A DNA stretch of 64,000 nucleotides from positions 103,604,610-103,668,609 of the forward strand of contig NC_133934.1 of NCBI RefSeq assembly GCF_031877795.1, given 5' to 3'. Positions 1 to 10,063 of the stretch are shown here, piece after piece. The stretch comes from Strix aluco. Its lineage: Eukaryota > Chordata > Aves > Strigiformes > Strigidae. Numbering within the stretch: position 1 is the first letter of the stretch; every line of letters begins with the position of its first letter. The notes under the pieces were generated by a model. It worked only from the letters and a program-made list of their open reading frames with translations, was not told the origin of the DNA and did no database searches. The position numbers and the translations under genes are program-made.

Positions 1-3000
1 CTTTAATCAAATGTCATGAAAGAAGCAAAACAGATGTATCTGGAGAATCCTGTACAGCAACTCCTAGGGATCACTTGTGTTTGCAGTACTCAGAGCTTGA
101 TGCTAGCTTTGAGTCCCCTGTGTTTTGTCTGACTTTGGAGTAAACAGAGCTAAGTCCTAACTGGAAAAAATATTTTCAAAACAATGGGATTCATGCTTGA
201 TTTTTTGGTCTGCAAAAGGTAATGGTTTTGGCTTGCTGTTGCTCTTCCCCTCGGGCTGTGCTGAAGACCCTCCAGCCGCCACTGCCCTTGCCCTCTGCGG
301 CGGGTGCTGGTTCCCAGGGAGGAGAGTGCAGCTGAAGAGGAGCTTTGGTTGCCACATTTTCCCTTTTCCAGCCTCGTCAGCCAGCAGAGCAGTTTGTTGT
401 TACTCCTCCAGGCTGCCCATGGGTGTTGACCCACCAAATATGGGCAGAGTCTCCAGGCTGATGCCCTTGCCAAGAGCCAGTGTTGCAGCCTCGCCCCTCC
501 AAAGCTTGGTGTACGATAGGTGTTCACCAGGTCTCATTTGGGGATGAGCAGGATGACTGACCTCAGAAGCTGGAGGTGCACTTTTGGAAAAGAGCAGCAG
601 GTCTCTGGCTCAGGGCTGCCTTCCCTTTGCCCTTCTCCTCCATATTCCCTGCACAGAGATGAATCACCATTTTCTTTCGGGAGCTGTCACCTTCCTTGGT
701 GTTTTTGTGAGATGCAGGCACCCAGCTCAGATGTGTTTTGTCTCCTTGTAATGCAGTTTTCCTGCTTGCTTCTTTAGGGCGCTGCTCTGCCTAGCTGTTT
801 GTAGCCACCTTTCTGTGTTGGTTTGCTCTATTTCTCCCATTCCCTGCCACTGTTTTTCCTTATCACTGTCCCTTGTGCTCCATCTGCCCCTTTGCAGCTG
901 TTCCTGGCAATGATGGCTCCTGTGCTGCCATCTGCTTTGCAGTGGCCAGGATGTACCTACACCTCATTCCTTAATAATTCCTGTCATTCCTTTGCATAGG
1001 CAAGCGAAGCTGCAGTGACATACGTCCTTCTGGCAGGAGCTACTTGCAGCTCGGGCAGGAGAGGGAACTGGGAATTCTGTGTGACCTGAAGAAAATGGAG
1101 GGAGAAGTAGACAGTGCACCACAGAGTGGGGATGTGAAAAAGGTCTTGGGCAACAGCCCTGAGGAATCACCTGTTGCCCCTTTGAGCCAGAGGTATTTTA
1201 TGGAGGAAGCTGGCCTTGGCACAGGGGTATGAAAACATTTGGGACGGGGCAGGGGGAGAAGAAAAAGGTAAATATTTTCCTGAAGGCTCAGCTCCCTGCA
1301 CCACACCCCTGCAGGATTGGACATGCTCCAGCACCAGCACAAGAGCAGGATGAAGTGTGGCCATAACAAAGTATTTGTGGCTGTGATTCACCTGGTCCCG
1401 CTCTCTGCTCTCCAGAAGCCTCCTGGATTGAGCCCTTTTGGGAAATAAAGCAAACCACAGGTTTCTCTGTCCTGCCTGGACTTTACTGGAGGCAGACATG
1501 GAGCTTCCCAGCCCCGCATGCAGCATAGGCACCACACAGAAGCTTCATTTCTCCCGTCTTCCTGCTGCCTCCTCTTGTCTCTTCAGTTGTTGCTCTCTTC
1601 TCATGCAGAGCTGTCCACCTATCTGCATGTACATCTGCACGCAATGCAGCTGGGACTCGGCCTCGCTGAAAGCCACTATTGCTATTCATATAATTAATAA
1701 CCATGACCTTTCTGTACAAGGAGTATCTTTTTCAGTGAATTACAACATATAATGATGTTTGTAGGAAACAAACTGCTGAGTATCTCATGCTGAAGGAAGC
1801 CAAAGCTTCCTATTTATGACATGGTGAGATCAATAAATAACTCCATTACAGGCAAATTTGTCATGGCAAATGGCTTCAGCCTGTGGGGTTTGAGCTGAAA
1901 TCCAGCTGAAATCTGTAATGAAATAACGAAAGTCATAATGGTCCCACTGAGGTCCTGGATGACTTGTATGAGTTTGGGAATGTCGGGCTGCTCCCTGGAG
2001 AGGACCTGGTGTCCCCACGACGGGCTAAGGTAGACAGAGGTGGGGAAGAGCCAATACGCAGGAACGCTCATTTGGCCATTACACTGCTGCTCACTTCCAG
2101 AGTAGGGACAGGAGCCACGGCGTCACTGTCCTCCCAATATCAGCTTTGTGATGGCAGCATGGCAACACCAACAGCATCACTTCATTTACAAAAAAGTGGA
2201 AGGCTGAATGTTTTTGTAGAGTCTTAAAATTCCTTCAAATCCCTCTAGACTGAGTACGTTCACAGAACAGTGTTTCCTACCTTCTCTTACGGAAAGCTTT
2301 TTGTTAATATTTGAGCAATGAAGAAAACACAGCAGCTGTCAGCATTGTTTTCCCCTTGAGGCAGATTGCCCTCAGGTAAAACAAAACACAATTAAGGTAC
2401 CACCAAGGTCAGTTATATTAGACAATCCATATCCTCATAATGCAGATATTTCCTTCAATGTCTGTCACCAGCATCAAATCCCCAACCACAGCAAGATAAT
2501 TGGCAGCCTCCTTCTAGGGGGAAGACAAAATGGCTTGTGCTGCCACCAAAACCAGCCTGGATTTTGTTTGTGTAAATGCTAGAGCCTGGGGGCGGTAACG
2601 CTCATCTAGCTATATTGCTGGCGATTCATGTATCGAGGACAGGCTTCTGAGGCAGCTTCTGTCTCCCTCCTATTTACTGCTCCTTTAATTACAAACCAGA
2701 TGTCGGGGGAAGATTTAAAAGTCAACTTTATTTGAAATTCTGAAATATAAAAAACTCGACCACAACAATTTTTTTTGTGGTGGGGAGGGGAAACATGAAG
2801 GAGAGAAATGTTCTTTAATCCTTTGCTTATAGTTCTCTTCTATTTTATTTTTAACTCTTATTTTTTAAAGTTGTGGTTATTTTTTCTTTTATTAAGTGGC
2901 CAAAGGCATTTCTCTTTTTCTTTCTGCCCCCTCAGCCCCCAGAAGAGTTTTTAGGCTTTTCTCTGAGAACCAGACCTCACCCGAGACCTTCTCCCTCCCA

Positions 3001-5120
3001 GCCGGGATTGCTCTCATACATTCCTCTTGCTGTTTATGCCCCAAGACTGTTCAGAAACATCAAATGCAGCTGCCCACTTGCTTAATGACATTTTATTTGG
3101 GGACTGCGCTACACCTCCTCTCCAGCATCCGTGCAGACTCCCAGGTGTCTGGCAAGGAGCCAGCACTGGCCTCCAGGCTCTGCTGGAGATAGGGCTGGTG
3201 CTGGGAGCAGTGGGATTCCTACCTCGCAGCTGGAAATCATGGTCCTCGGGCAGTGTGTGGGCACTGGGAAGGAGGAGGACCTGGCTCAGGAGCTGCCAGT
3301 GCTGAGCCGAGGTAATTGGATGGAGCATCCTCCAGAAGGCACCAGGAGCTCTCTGCTGCAACAGTGGATGGTATCCACAGGGACCTGAGGCCTGTCCTTG
3401 CTTTGGAAGGTTCTCAAGAGATTGATCCAGCCATCATTAAATCTGATTGCTGAATCTTGGTAAGGCTTGAATGGGTCTCCCAGGCTTATCTTAGCAGGAG
3501 AGTTATGGGCAAAGGTGGAAGTCCCTTCACATGAAACGGGAAGCTTCAGCCAAAAGGGAGGCCGAGCAGCACCGTACCACTCTTGTTTCCATTCCCTACA
3601 CACACCAACATTCAACTCCAACCAGAAAGGAGGGAATGGTCCGAGGATGTAAGAGGAGGAACTGTGACCTCTTATTCTCACCCTTACCAGTTTTCCGGGA
3701 GTGCCTGTGTCCTTTTCGCTCACCAGCTACTGCACTTTTCCACTAGAAGTTTCATTTCTATTTACTGTGGGATTAACCCTTTGCTTAATCTAAGGTCATC
3801 TAAGGATGACTCTCATACATAAGTGGCAGATATGTTTGATCAAGTCTAACCCGATTTTATCAGACTGTAGGGAATGCAGCATATGGTCAGGAGCAATGAC
3901 ATTGTTCAGTTTCTTGCTTAGGAAAGCCTCGACCTTAAATAAAGTTCCCCTGTTCTGTGACGTGAAGATAGGTTAAGGGTTGCACTCTCAGTTATGCGAT
4001 GGGACTAATGGAATTTAATAAACGAGTGGGAGAAAAATCCAGCAAATTTCCACAGGATTTGGGGGTGTGTGCACACAAAATTGTTAAATATCCTTATAAA
4101 TTATCTGAATTTTCTAATTATAAAATTTTGGGAAGGAGTAAAAGCTGAAAGCAAGAAGGCAAACCCATGTAACTGTCGGGAAAGCTCAGAAGCTGCGAGA
4201 GCCGGGTGTAATGCCATTCACCAGGGTTAAACTCACTTGTGAATGCAAGGAGGGAGGGGAAATAATCTACAACAACCTTGTGAGTGGGAGCCAGGGCACT
4301 GGGAGCCAGTATGGGGCAGGGGCAGCCTAGAGAAAACAATACAGTTATTGAGACAAAGGAATCACAAGGTGGCTGCAACAATTTCAATCCCAAGATAATT
4401 TTGCCAGTGTTTTTGTTAAAGATCCATGGGCACTGGCACATGCTGCAGTAAGACCAATGATGGGACGATGGGTTCTGCAGGTTTGGGTCCCACCTCAGAA
4501 ACTGATAATAAACTGGAGGCAGGTGGAGAAGGCTCCAAGAAGGCTGCACAGGGAGCGCACTGTGGAGCACGGGGCAGACAAACTCTCACCAAATCACGCA
4601 GAAGAGCTGAGAAGTGCAGCAGAAGGAGCAGTGGGTGGGGAGGTGGAGCAGTGATTCCACCTCTGCGACTCCGGGAGGGGAGACTCTAAGGTACCTCTTT
4701 CCAGTCTTCCCGTGACTTCTGGGCCATCTGAGACCCAGGACACTGAGGGCCTGAGAAAACTCCCTCACGCAACTCCAGCCTACAGCTTTTACTGGAAAAC
4801 TGTTTGGAGTCTCAGCAGATGCCCGCAGTGCACCTGCTTTCCAACTGGCACTTCACCTCCTGCTGCTCCTACACAGAAAAAGGCATCATTGGGTTCCTCA
4901 CCCCTCAGGACAGAAGCTGAGCTGGCCATTCCTACCACTGACTGCTTGTGACAAAAGCAAATGAAACATTAATGGGAACATTGCTTACAAGGGGGAACTG
5001 AAAGAACTATTTACATATCGCTTGGAGGAACACTATGAAACAGTGGATCTGTAACCAGAGATCCACTTATTCAGTGAGAAATGTAGCTGGGAAGTCCCAG
5101 TTTGTTCTGCTGATCGAGGA
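1..5120. other. Intergenic region, no supported gene
   Basis: I see no ORF here with recognisable protein similarity, no splice-bounded exon and no RNA gene. The longest open frames (minus strand at 3286-3723 and 4118-4570) read as low-complexity chance translations. Base composition is mixed and near 45-50% GC in places. The block at about 2400-2760 holds several homeodomain-like TTTAATTA and GATA-like words and could be regulatory, but nothing in the sequence proves it. In human the neighbour on this side of INSM2 is NFKBIA at some distance. None of its ankyrin repeats is visible here. Confidence 0.6.
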
Positions 5121-5711
5121 TGCCAGTTAAACTCAGACACCAGCGTGAAAAGAGCAGGCTTATTTTACTGTTAATAATTAAAGGATATAACCAAGTGATA
5201 CAGAAAATAAGCAATAAGAAAAATACAGAATGGCACACTTAATTATTACTACGTACAGTTAGTTATAGAAAATAAGAACAAGCAAAGTAATGCACCTAAC
5301 CATTACGACACGATGGGGAGAATAGTGATTAAGAAAGACACCTCACCACTTACATACGTTACCAACATCCAGACCCGCAGGCGCTGGGCAGCCCCGGTTG
5401 CAGCGAGGATTTGGAGAGCCTGTCCCGGCAAGGGGGAAGTCCTACATGATGCGTCCACCCGTAGGTGAGGCTTCCAAAGTCGCGGCAAGAGGGTCCAGCC
5501 TTATATACCAAAAATCAGCACGTCAGAATGACTTGCACCTTTCTTTGAGCGGAAACATCTGGCTTCATCCTCCTGTTGGATTCCACCCAAAGCCTGGCCA
5601 GGGCTCGGGGGGGAGAACCAAGGGAGTTTCTAACAAGGCCAAACACTTGGGTTCTCAGCCTTGAACAAGGCTAAACAAGGGAAGCTGGATACACATTCTC
5701 ACAGCATTTCA
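5121..5711 (-). mobile_element. Endogenous retrovirus LTR-like element, minus orientation
   Basis: Read on the minus strand, a purine run (AGTAGGGGAGGA) directly precedes a TG dinucleotide at 5711. This is how a polypurine tract abuts a 3' LTR. About 205 bases further in is a TATA box (TATATAAGG, plus positions 5501-5507). The element then passes a GC-rich stretch and a U3-R-U5-like AT-rich tail with an AATAAG word, and ends near a CA at 5121. The size (about 590 bp) fits an avian ERV LTR. The ends are uncertain: an alternative is 5103-5730, also TG...CA. I could not find a clean target-site duplication or a second LTR, so it may be the remnant of a truncated provirus. The subfamily is not identified. 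Confidence 0.5.
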
Positions 5712-6167
5712 TCCTCCCCTACTGATTACATTTTGCCTAAGCTACATCTTTCAGTAGTGAGCATACATATTTCATTAATGATCAGATACTAATTAATAAA
5801 TGCTAATGGTAATACAGATTTTACTAATTAGCAGATACTAATGATGGATAACATTTGGTTGTGAGGTTCATGTAGAGGTCAACTTTGTTTCAGGGCCTAT
5901 TATTCAGGCCCTAGCACTACACAGTTACAAAGGTCAACCCAAATATTAGCCAAAAATCATGCAGACAAGTCAGTTGCAGTGACCTAATTGCACTGCAGCA
6001 TGGCTTTTCGGTCCCAGTTACAGCGGTTTATAGTAACAAAGGGTGATCTATAGCCCGCACAGTTTGTAAGCTAATCTGAAATTCAGTGCAACCATGAAAA
6101 CGGAGGAAAATGGGAGAGTAATATAAAAAATGATTAGGACTTTGCTAAACAAATATAATCAGAGCAC
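5712..6167. other. AT-rich spacer, possible ERV internal remnant
   Basis: This segment lies on the 5' side of the LTR-like element in its own orientation. It would be the 3' end of an internal ERV region if that element is a 3' LTR. It is rich in short repeated words of the type ATTAATTAGTATCT/ATTAGCAGATACTAAT. I see no reading frame of useful length, no pol or env motif and no gene. Its origin is inferred from position alone. Confidence 0.3.
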
Positions 6168-6614
6168 TTACACAGACAAGTGGTTCAGCGTTTGGAGCAG
6201 GTGGGGCAAGTTCTGTTCCTGCCTGAAGGCTTCAAATCTTTCTTGCCACTTCTGGAAAGCCCCTTGACCTAGAGGTGCTGGTTCTCCCTTTCTCCCGGTG
6301 GTTCTCCCTTTCTCCCGGCGCTCTGTAACTTCTGCAGCTAGGGGATGCCCCCGGGTCGGTGAGTCCGACCGCACTCCCGTGGCAAGGGATGCCTGTCCCT
6401 GGGCAAGGGATGGAGCGGCTTTAGCGCGTTCCTTTTCAATGGCACGCCATCTTGTGTATACTGCGAGCAGTGGGTCTCCGGGCGGGATCACACCCTCCTG
6501 CCTCCAAAACCGGGCTCGGATAAAGGCGAGATCCAACAGGTAGATGCTGGTCACACGCGGCGGGGGGCTGCTGACAACCCGCTGCAAGCGCGCATCATCC
6601 CCCACTGAAACCAC
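6168..6614 (-). other. Unidentified 148-codon ORF ending at a consensus splice donor
   Basis: On the minus strand an ATG at 6614 opens 148 codons ending in TAA at 6168. The product is Arg/Glu/Ala-rich and likely soluble, with a basic repeated stretch (RREKGRTTGRKGEP) caused by a 20-bp tandem duplication. It ends in a hydrophobic-heptad-like segment (WQERFEAFRQEQNLPHLLQ). I do not recognise the family. At the stop codon the DNA reads TCTGTGTAAGTG, a near-perfect splice donor, so the ORF may belong to an exon whose frame continues after splicing. It could be a gag-like remnant of the adjacent LTR element, the first exon of a transcript divergent from INSM2, or a chance ORF in GC-rich DNA. There is no homology evidence either way. 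Confidence 0.3.
6281..6320. repeat. Two tandem copies of a 20-bp unit
   Basis: The unit GTTCTCCCTTTCTCCCGGTG occurs at 6281-6300 and again at 6301-6320 with a single T to C change near its end. It lies inside the unidentified minus-strand ORF, and because 20 is not a multiple of 3 the two copies are read in different frames. Confidence 0.85.
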
Positions 6615-7222
6615 AGCCCTTCCAAAACGGCGATGAGTGGTTTAGCAAACGCAACCACTGCCCTGCTCCGGGGATGCACTGCCTGCCACTAGGCTCACGG
6701 CAGCCACGGACGGGCCAGGAATGGCGTCGGGGCGATGGGCGCGGGGAGGTTTGGGCGCTTTTGCAGTTCGTTGCACCCCAGCTCGGTTTTGCCTCCCCTG
6801 GGCTCGGGAGGCTGCCACGGGTGAAGCTGCCAAGGGCCCACAGCCGTTCCACGGCCCAGTGTTCAGCATTTCGGGGAGCAGTGGCCATTCTGCTCTTGCA
6901 CTGGGAACTCACCTTAACACAAGATCTTTCTGGCTGCGTGGGGGAAAACTCTCGATGTGGCGGTGCTGAAGGACGGAGCAGACTCCCGCTCCCTTCAGAG
7001 GGAGACACGTAGGGCTACGCGGCCCGGCCCGGCCCCAGCCGCGGGTGAAGGCTCCTGCCACAAGCACCCCCGACGGATGCTGCTGCCGGAGCCCTGCCCG
7101 GCCCCTCGGCCGAGGGGCTGCGGCCAAGCCCTGGCCCGAGTCTCTCCCGTCTCGGACCTCCGCTCCCGGCCCCACACCTCACTCAGTCCCGCAGGGCGCC
7201 GCGGGGTGCGCTCCCGGGGACA

Positions 7223-7367
7223 CCCCGCCCGTCCCCGCAGCCCGAGCGCACCCGCCCCGGCAGCGGGGAGCCCCGGCCCGGCCCGGCCGCCGCCGCCGCC
7301 GCCTCCCGCCGCCGCCAGCGCCGGCCCCAACTCCTCATTGGCCGCCGCCGCCGGAGGGAGGATGACG
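7223..7367 (+). promoter_or_regulatory. INSM2 proximal promoter elements (GC box, inverted CCAAT, CRE half-site)
   Basis: A GC box (CCCCGCCC) lies at 7223-7230, an inverted CCAAT box (ATTGG) at 7337-7341 and a TGACG CRE/ATF half-site at 7363-7367. They sit 25-170 bases upstream of the TATA box, which is the usual place for such elements. Motif matches are seen directly. Factor binding is inferred, and GC boxes are expected by chance in sequence this GC-rich. Confidence 0.5.
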
Positions 7368-7392
7368 CCCGGGCGGGAGCGGGCGCCGGGGG

Positions 7393-7398
7393 TATAAA
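7393..7398 (+). promoter_or_regulatory. TATA box of INSM2
   Basis: TATAAA stands alone in a GC-rich surround (GGGGGTATAAAGGCC), 47 bases before the INSM2 start codon. With the usual 25-32 base spacing, transcription would begin near 7420-7428, giving a 5'UTR of only about 20 bases. A TATA box inside a CpG island fits a tightly tissue-restricted gene. Confidence 0.75.
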
Positions 7399-7444
7399 GG
7401 CCGGGCGGGCCGGTGCCGCCGCGCTCCCGCCGCCCCGCCCCGCC

Positions 7445-8857
7445 ATGCCGCGCGGCTTCCTCGTCAAGCGCAGCCGGCGCCCCGGCGGATCCTACCGGGC
7501 GCGCCCGCGGGAGCGGGACCCGGACCGGGACCCGCCGCCCGCCCCGCCGCCGCCGCCGCCGCCGCCCGCCGCCGGGGACAGCCCCGCCGCCAGGCAGGGG
7601 GCGGAGGAGGAGGAGGAGGGCGAGGAGAAGGAGGGCGCCGTCGCCGCCGCTTGCCCCGCGACGTGGCCCCCCGGTGGCGGCTGCGGCGGCCCCGGGCTCG
7701 CCCCGCCGGAGGGGCCGCCCGCCTGGGGGTCGGCGGGTCCCTGCAGCGCCGCGGGGCCGCGGGCGGCTCTCTTCGAGCGGTGCCTCAGCTCCCCCGCCTC
7801 CGCCGAGTCCTTCCCGCTGGCCGCCTCCTTCCCGCCCGCCGAGAAGCTGCTGCTGCAGCCCCGCACGCCGCTGCCCGCCCCGCCGCCGCCGCCGCCGGTC
7901 CCCGCGCTGAAGCGGCCGTCGCGGACCAAGGCGCCGGCCAAGAAGGCCAAGGCCACGCGGAAACTAAGCTTCGCCGACGAGGTGACCACCTCGCCCGTGC
8001 TGGGGCTGCGCATCAAGGAGGAGGGGCCCGAGGGCCGGCCGGGGCCGGGGCCGCCGGCGGGGCGCACGCCGCTGGGCGAGTTCATCTGCCAGCTGTGCAA
8101 GGAGCAGTACGCGGACCCGCTGGCGCTGGCCCAGCACCGCTGCTCCCGCATCGTGCGCGTCGAGTACCGCTGCCCCGAGTGCCACAAGATCTTCAGCTGC
8201 CCCGCCAACCTGGCCTCGCACCGCCGCTGGCACAAGCCGCGGCCCGGCCCCAGCGCCGACGGCGCCGCCGCCGCCCCGCCGGGCAAGGAGAACAGCCCCG
8301 AGCGGCGGCCCCGCGGCCCCGCCGCGCCCCCGCCCCAGCCGCCGCCGCCCCGTCAGCACCGCGGCGGCGCGGACAGCGCCGGCGGCGCCCCGGCCCCCCC
8401 CGGCCCCGCTCCCGCTCCCGGCCCCGGCCCCGGCCCCGGCCCCGGCTCCGGCGGGGAGGCGTTCGCCTGCCCCTGCTGCCAGAAGCGGTTCCGGCGGCAG
8501 GCCTATCTCCGCAAGCACCTGGGCACCCACGGGGCGGCGCGGCCCGCCGCCTACGGCCCGCCGGAGCGCGGGCAGCTCGCCTTCGCCTGCCACCTCTGCG
8601 GCGCCCGCTTCCCCTCGGCGGACATCAGGGACAAGCACCGGCTGTGGCACGCCGTGCGGGAGGAGCTGCTGCTGCCGCCGCCGGCCGGGCCCCCCGAGGG
8701 CGGCGCGGCGGGCGGCGAGCGGCAGGGCTTCCCCTGCAAGCACTGCCCCGCCACCTTCTTCAGCGCGCCCGGGCTGGCGCGGCACGCCAGCAAGTGCCAC
8801 CCGGCGGAGAGCAGGCAGGTCCTGCTGCTCCAGGTGCCCGTCCGGCCCGGCTGCTAG
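7445..8857 (+). CDS. INSM2: INSM transcriptional repressor 2 (insulinoma-associated protein 2)
   Basis: Single-exon, 470-aa nuclear zinc-finger repressor expected in neuroendocrine and developing neural cells. The N-terminus MPRGFLVKR is the SNAG domain, which in this family recruits LSD1/CoREST-type corepressors. A Pro/Ala/Glu-rich linker follows, then [15 protein letters not shown], a basic likely nuclear-localisation stretch (residues 156-173) and [16 protein letters not shown]. Zinc fingers: a C2HC-like finger with C215, C218, H231, C233; C2H2 fingers at C243/C246/H259/H263, C342/C345/H358/H362, C382/C385/H398/H402 and C431/C434/H447/H452. The start is fixed by the SNAG domain, which must be N-terminal, and has G at -3. 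Residues [15 protein letters not shown] and [14 protein letters not shown] match INSM2 and not INSM1. Human INSM2 is about 566 aa, so this copy is short: the linkers between fingers 2 and 3 and at the N-terminus are reduced to Pro/Ala/Gly-rich sequence. Confidence 0.95.
   Translation: MPRGFLVKRSRRPGGSYRARPRERDPDRDPPPAPPPPPPPPAAGDSPAARQGAEEEEEGEEKEGAVAAACPATWPPGGGCGGPGLAPPEGPPAWGSAGPCSAAGPRAALFERCLSSPASAESFPLAASFPPAEKLLLQPRTPLPAPPPPPPVPALKRPSRTKAPAKKAKATRKLSFADEVTTSPVLGLRIKEEGPEGRPGPGPPAGRTPLGEFICQLCKEQYADPLALAQHRCSRIVRVEYRCPECHKIFSCPANLASHRRWHKPRPGPSADGAAAAPPGKENSPERRPRGPAAPPPQPPPPRQHRGGADSAGGAPAPPGPAPAPGPGPGPGPGSGGEAFACPCCQKRFRRQAYLRKHLGTHGAARPAAYGPPERGQLAFACHLCGARFPSADIRDKHRLWHAVREELLLPPPAGPPEGGAAGGERQGFPCKHCPATFFSAPGLARHASKCHPAESRQVLLLQVPVRPGC
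8420..8443 (+). repeat. Four perfect GGCCCC hexamers within INSM2
   Basis: Four uninterrupted copies of GGCCCC, flanked by imperfect copies (GCTCCC before, GGCTCC after), encode the Pro-Gly part of the linker just before zinc finger 3. The opposite strand reads (GGGGCC)4. The tract is likely length-variable and prone to sequencing and assembly error. Confidence 0.9.
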
Positions 8858-9211
8858 GCCCGCGGCCGCCCGCGATGGGATTGCTCCGGGAGCCCGGGCG
8901 AGCCGAGCGAGTCCTGTCCACGCTGTAATTCCTATGGAAAGTCGCGGTACTCACGGCTACGGAGGCGGAGGAGCCGTCCGCGGAGCTCCGCCGCGCCCCC
9001 CTCCCCGCGCCCCCCCTCCCTCCCCGGCCTGCGGGCGAGCAGCTATGCTGGCCCCGAGGCCCGCTCGGTGGGGGTTTCTGCCCCACGCTGGCGGCGGCCC
9101 CAAGGAGCCGGGCCCCGCCGGCACCTGCCGGGAGGCAGACGGTGCCGGGGCGGCGGGTGTCGGCCCACCGAAAGTGCATCTGCCATAGCTGCTCTCGGTT
9201 AGAAGTACAGC

Positions 9212-9219
9212 TGTATATA
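9212..9219 (+). promoter_or_regulatory. Pumilio response element in the INSM2 3'UTR
   Basis: TGTATATA is a perfect match to the PUM1/PUM2 consensus UGUANAUA, 355 bases after the stop codon, in an AU-rich surround suited to protein access. Binding would repress translation or destabilise the mRNA. Function is inferred from the motif only. Confidence 0.5.
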
Positions 9220-9440
9220 CGATATTTAAAGAGAGGAGTTATTTTTCGTGAGAAAAGGAGCCTGATCTTAGTGACCCTGTTTGTATAGCCTTAGCCCCCG
9301 AGCTTCCACATTTAAGTTATTGTGAGGTGTTTCGTTTGCTGTACTAAGATAGTCGAGAAGGTGAATGTTCATATTAAGTCAATGTCAAGTCATATAATAG
9401 CTAGCAAAACGTATGGAAAATGAATCGTGCTGTCTGCTTA

Positions 9441-9446
9441 ATTAAA
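9441..9446 (+). terminator. Proximal poly(A) signal (ATTAAA) of INSM2
   Basis: ATTAAA, the commonest variant signal, is followed by the GU/U-rich GAGGTGTTGATCTTCTGTAG, a plausible downstream element. Use of this site would give a 3'UTR of about 0.6 kb that keeps the Pumilio site but excludes the AU-rich run at 9967. Confidence 0.45.
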
Positions 9447-9966
9447 ATACGAGGTGTTGATCTTCTGTAGCTAAGGACGCACCTCCCGCTTGCTCTGTGT
9501 TCCTGTACTCTCGTGACCCTGCGGTAGGGAAAACGCGTGTCTCTGGCAGCTGCCCATTTGGAAACCCGCTCCGTTAGTGGCTTGTTAGCGCGGCACGGAC
9601 AATGGCAAGAAGCGCGGCTGGGTCTCGCCAGGCCGGGCAGCGTGCGGCCCTGCCAGCCCCGGCATCGCGGGCAGGCAGAGGGTCCCTGATGCAGCCGGCC
9701 TTCCCGGGCGGCCTCCGACCCCTCTCCCCCGTGAGCCGCGCTGTTGATGTGAGCTCCTCCAAGCCTTGTGAACAGCTGAAATTAGATCATGAAACAGTCT
9801 TTTGGTGTGTTGCTAAAGCACAGACGACAGGCTACCTTCCTCCTCCCTAACGAGATCTACCTTTAGCAAAGCAACCCGTGGTGTGTGTTCCCTGGCTTTA
9901 ACGGTGGTCTGGCCAAATGCTTTGAAATACTGTCGAATTTACCAGCTGCTGACACTTCAGCTGGTG

Positions 9967-9997
9967 TTTATTTATTTATTTATTTATTTATTTATTT
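9967..9997 (+). repeat. (TTTA)7 microsatellite, forming an AU-rich element
   Basis: Seven perfect TTTA units plus TTT. On the INSM2 strand this contains six overlapping ATTTA pentamers, the layout of a class II AU-rich element. It lies about 70 bases before the AATAAA at 10064. It is probably a length-variable microsatellite in origin. Confidence 0.9.
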
Positions 9998-10063
9998 CCA
10001 CACATGAGTGCTTGTTTCTAAATGTGATAGCAGATGAGGCCAAAAATAAGGGCAAGCAAATTC

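Larger units (their letters stand above)
6950..9190. other. CpG island over the INSM2 promoter, coding region and early 3'UTR
   Basis: GC content rises sharply from about 6.7-6.95 kb, stays very high with dense CpG through the INSM2 coding region, and drops abruptly at about 9.19 kb where the sequence becomes AT-rich. The rest of the window is AT-rich apart from this island and a few short blocks. CpG islands covering a whole intronless developmental transcription-factor gene are common. The exact limits are by eye. Confidence 0.85.

Noticed and set aside
3286-3723. 145-codon minus-strand ORF
   Set aside because: Overlaps several equally long frames on the other strand and has no family features.
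4118-4570. 150-codon minus-strand ORF
   Set aside because: No domain, no splice context, and a composition typical of chance translation. I recognise nothing in it.
7445-8857. Assignment to INSM1 with RALGAPA2 as the neighbour
   Set aside because: This was the first idea because INSM1 and RALGAPA2 are adjacent in human. The protein has [31 protein letters not shown] and [14 protein letters not shown], which are INSM2 features, and the GAP exons fit alpha-1.
7651-8928. 425-codon plus-strand ORF and 264/278-codon minus-strand ORFs over INSM2
   Set aside because: They are shadow frames that stay open because the GC-rich sequence has few stop codons. Their products are Arg/Ala/Pro-rich with no domain, while the INSM2 frame has the SNAG motif and five zinc fingers.
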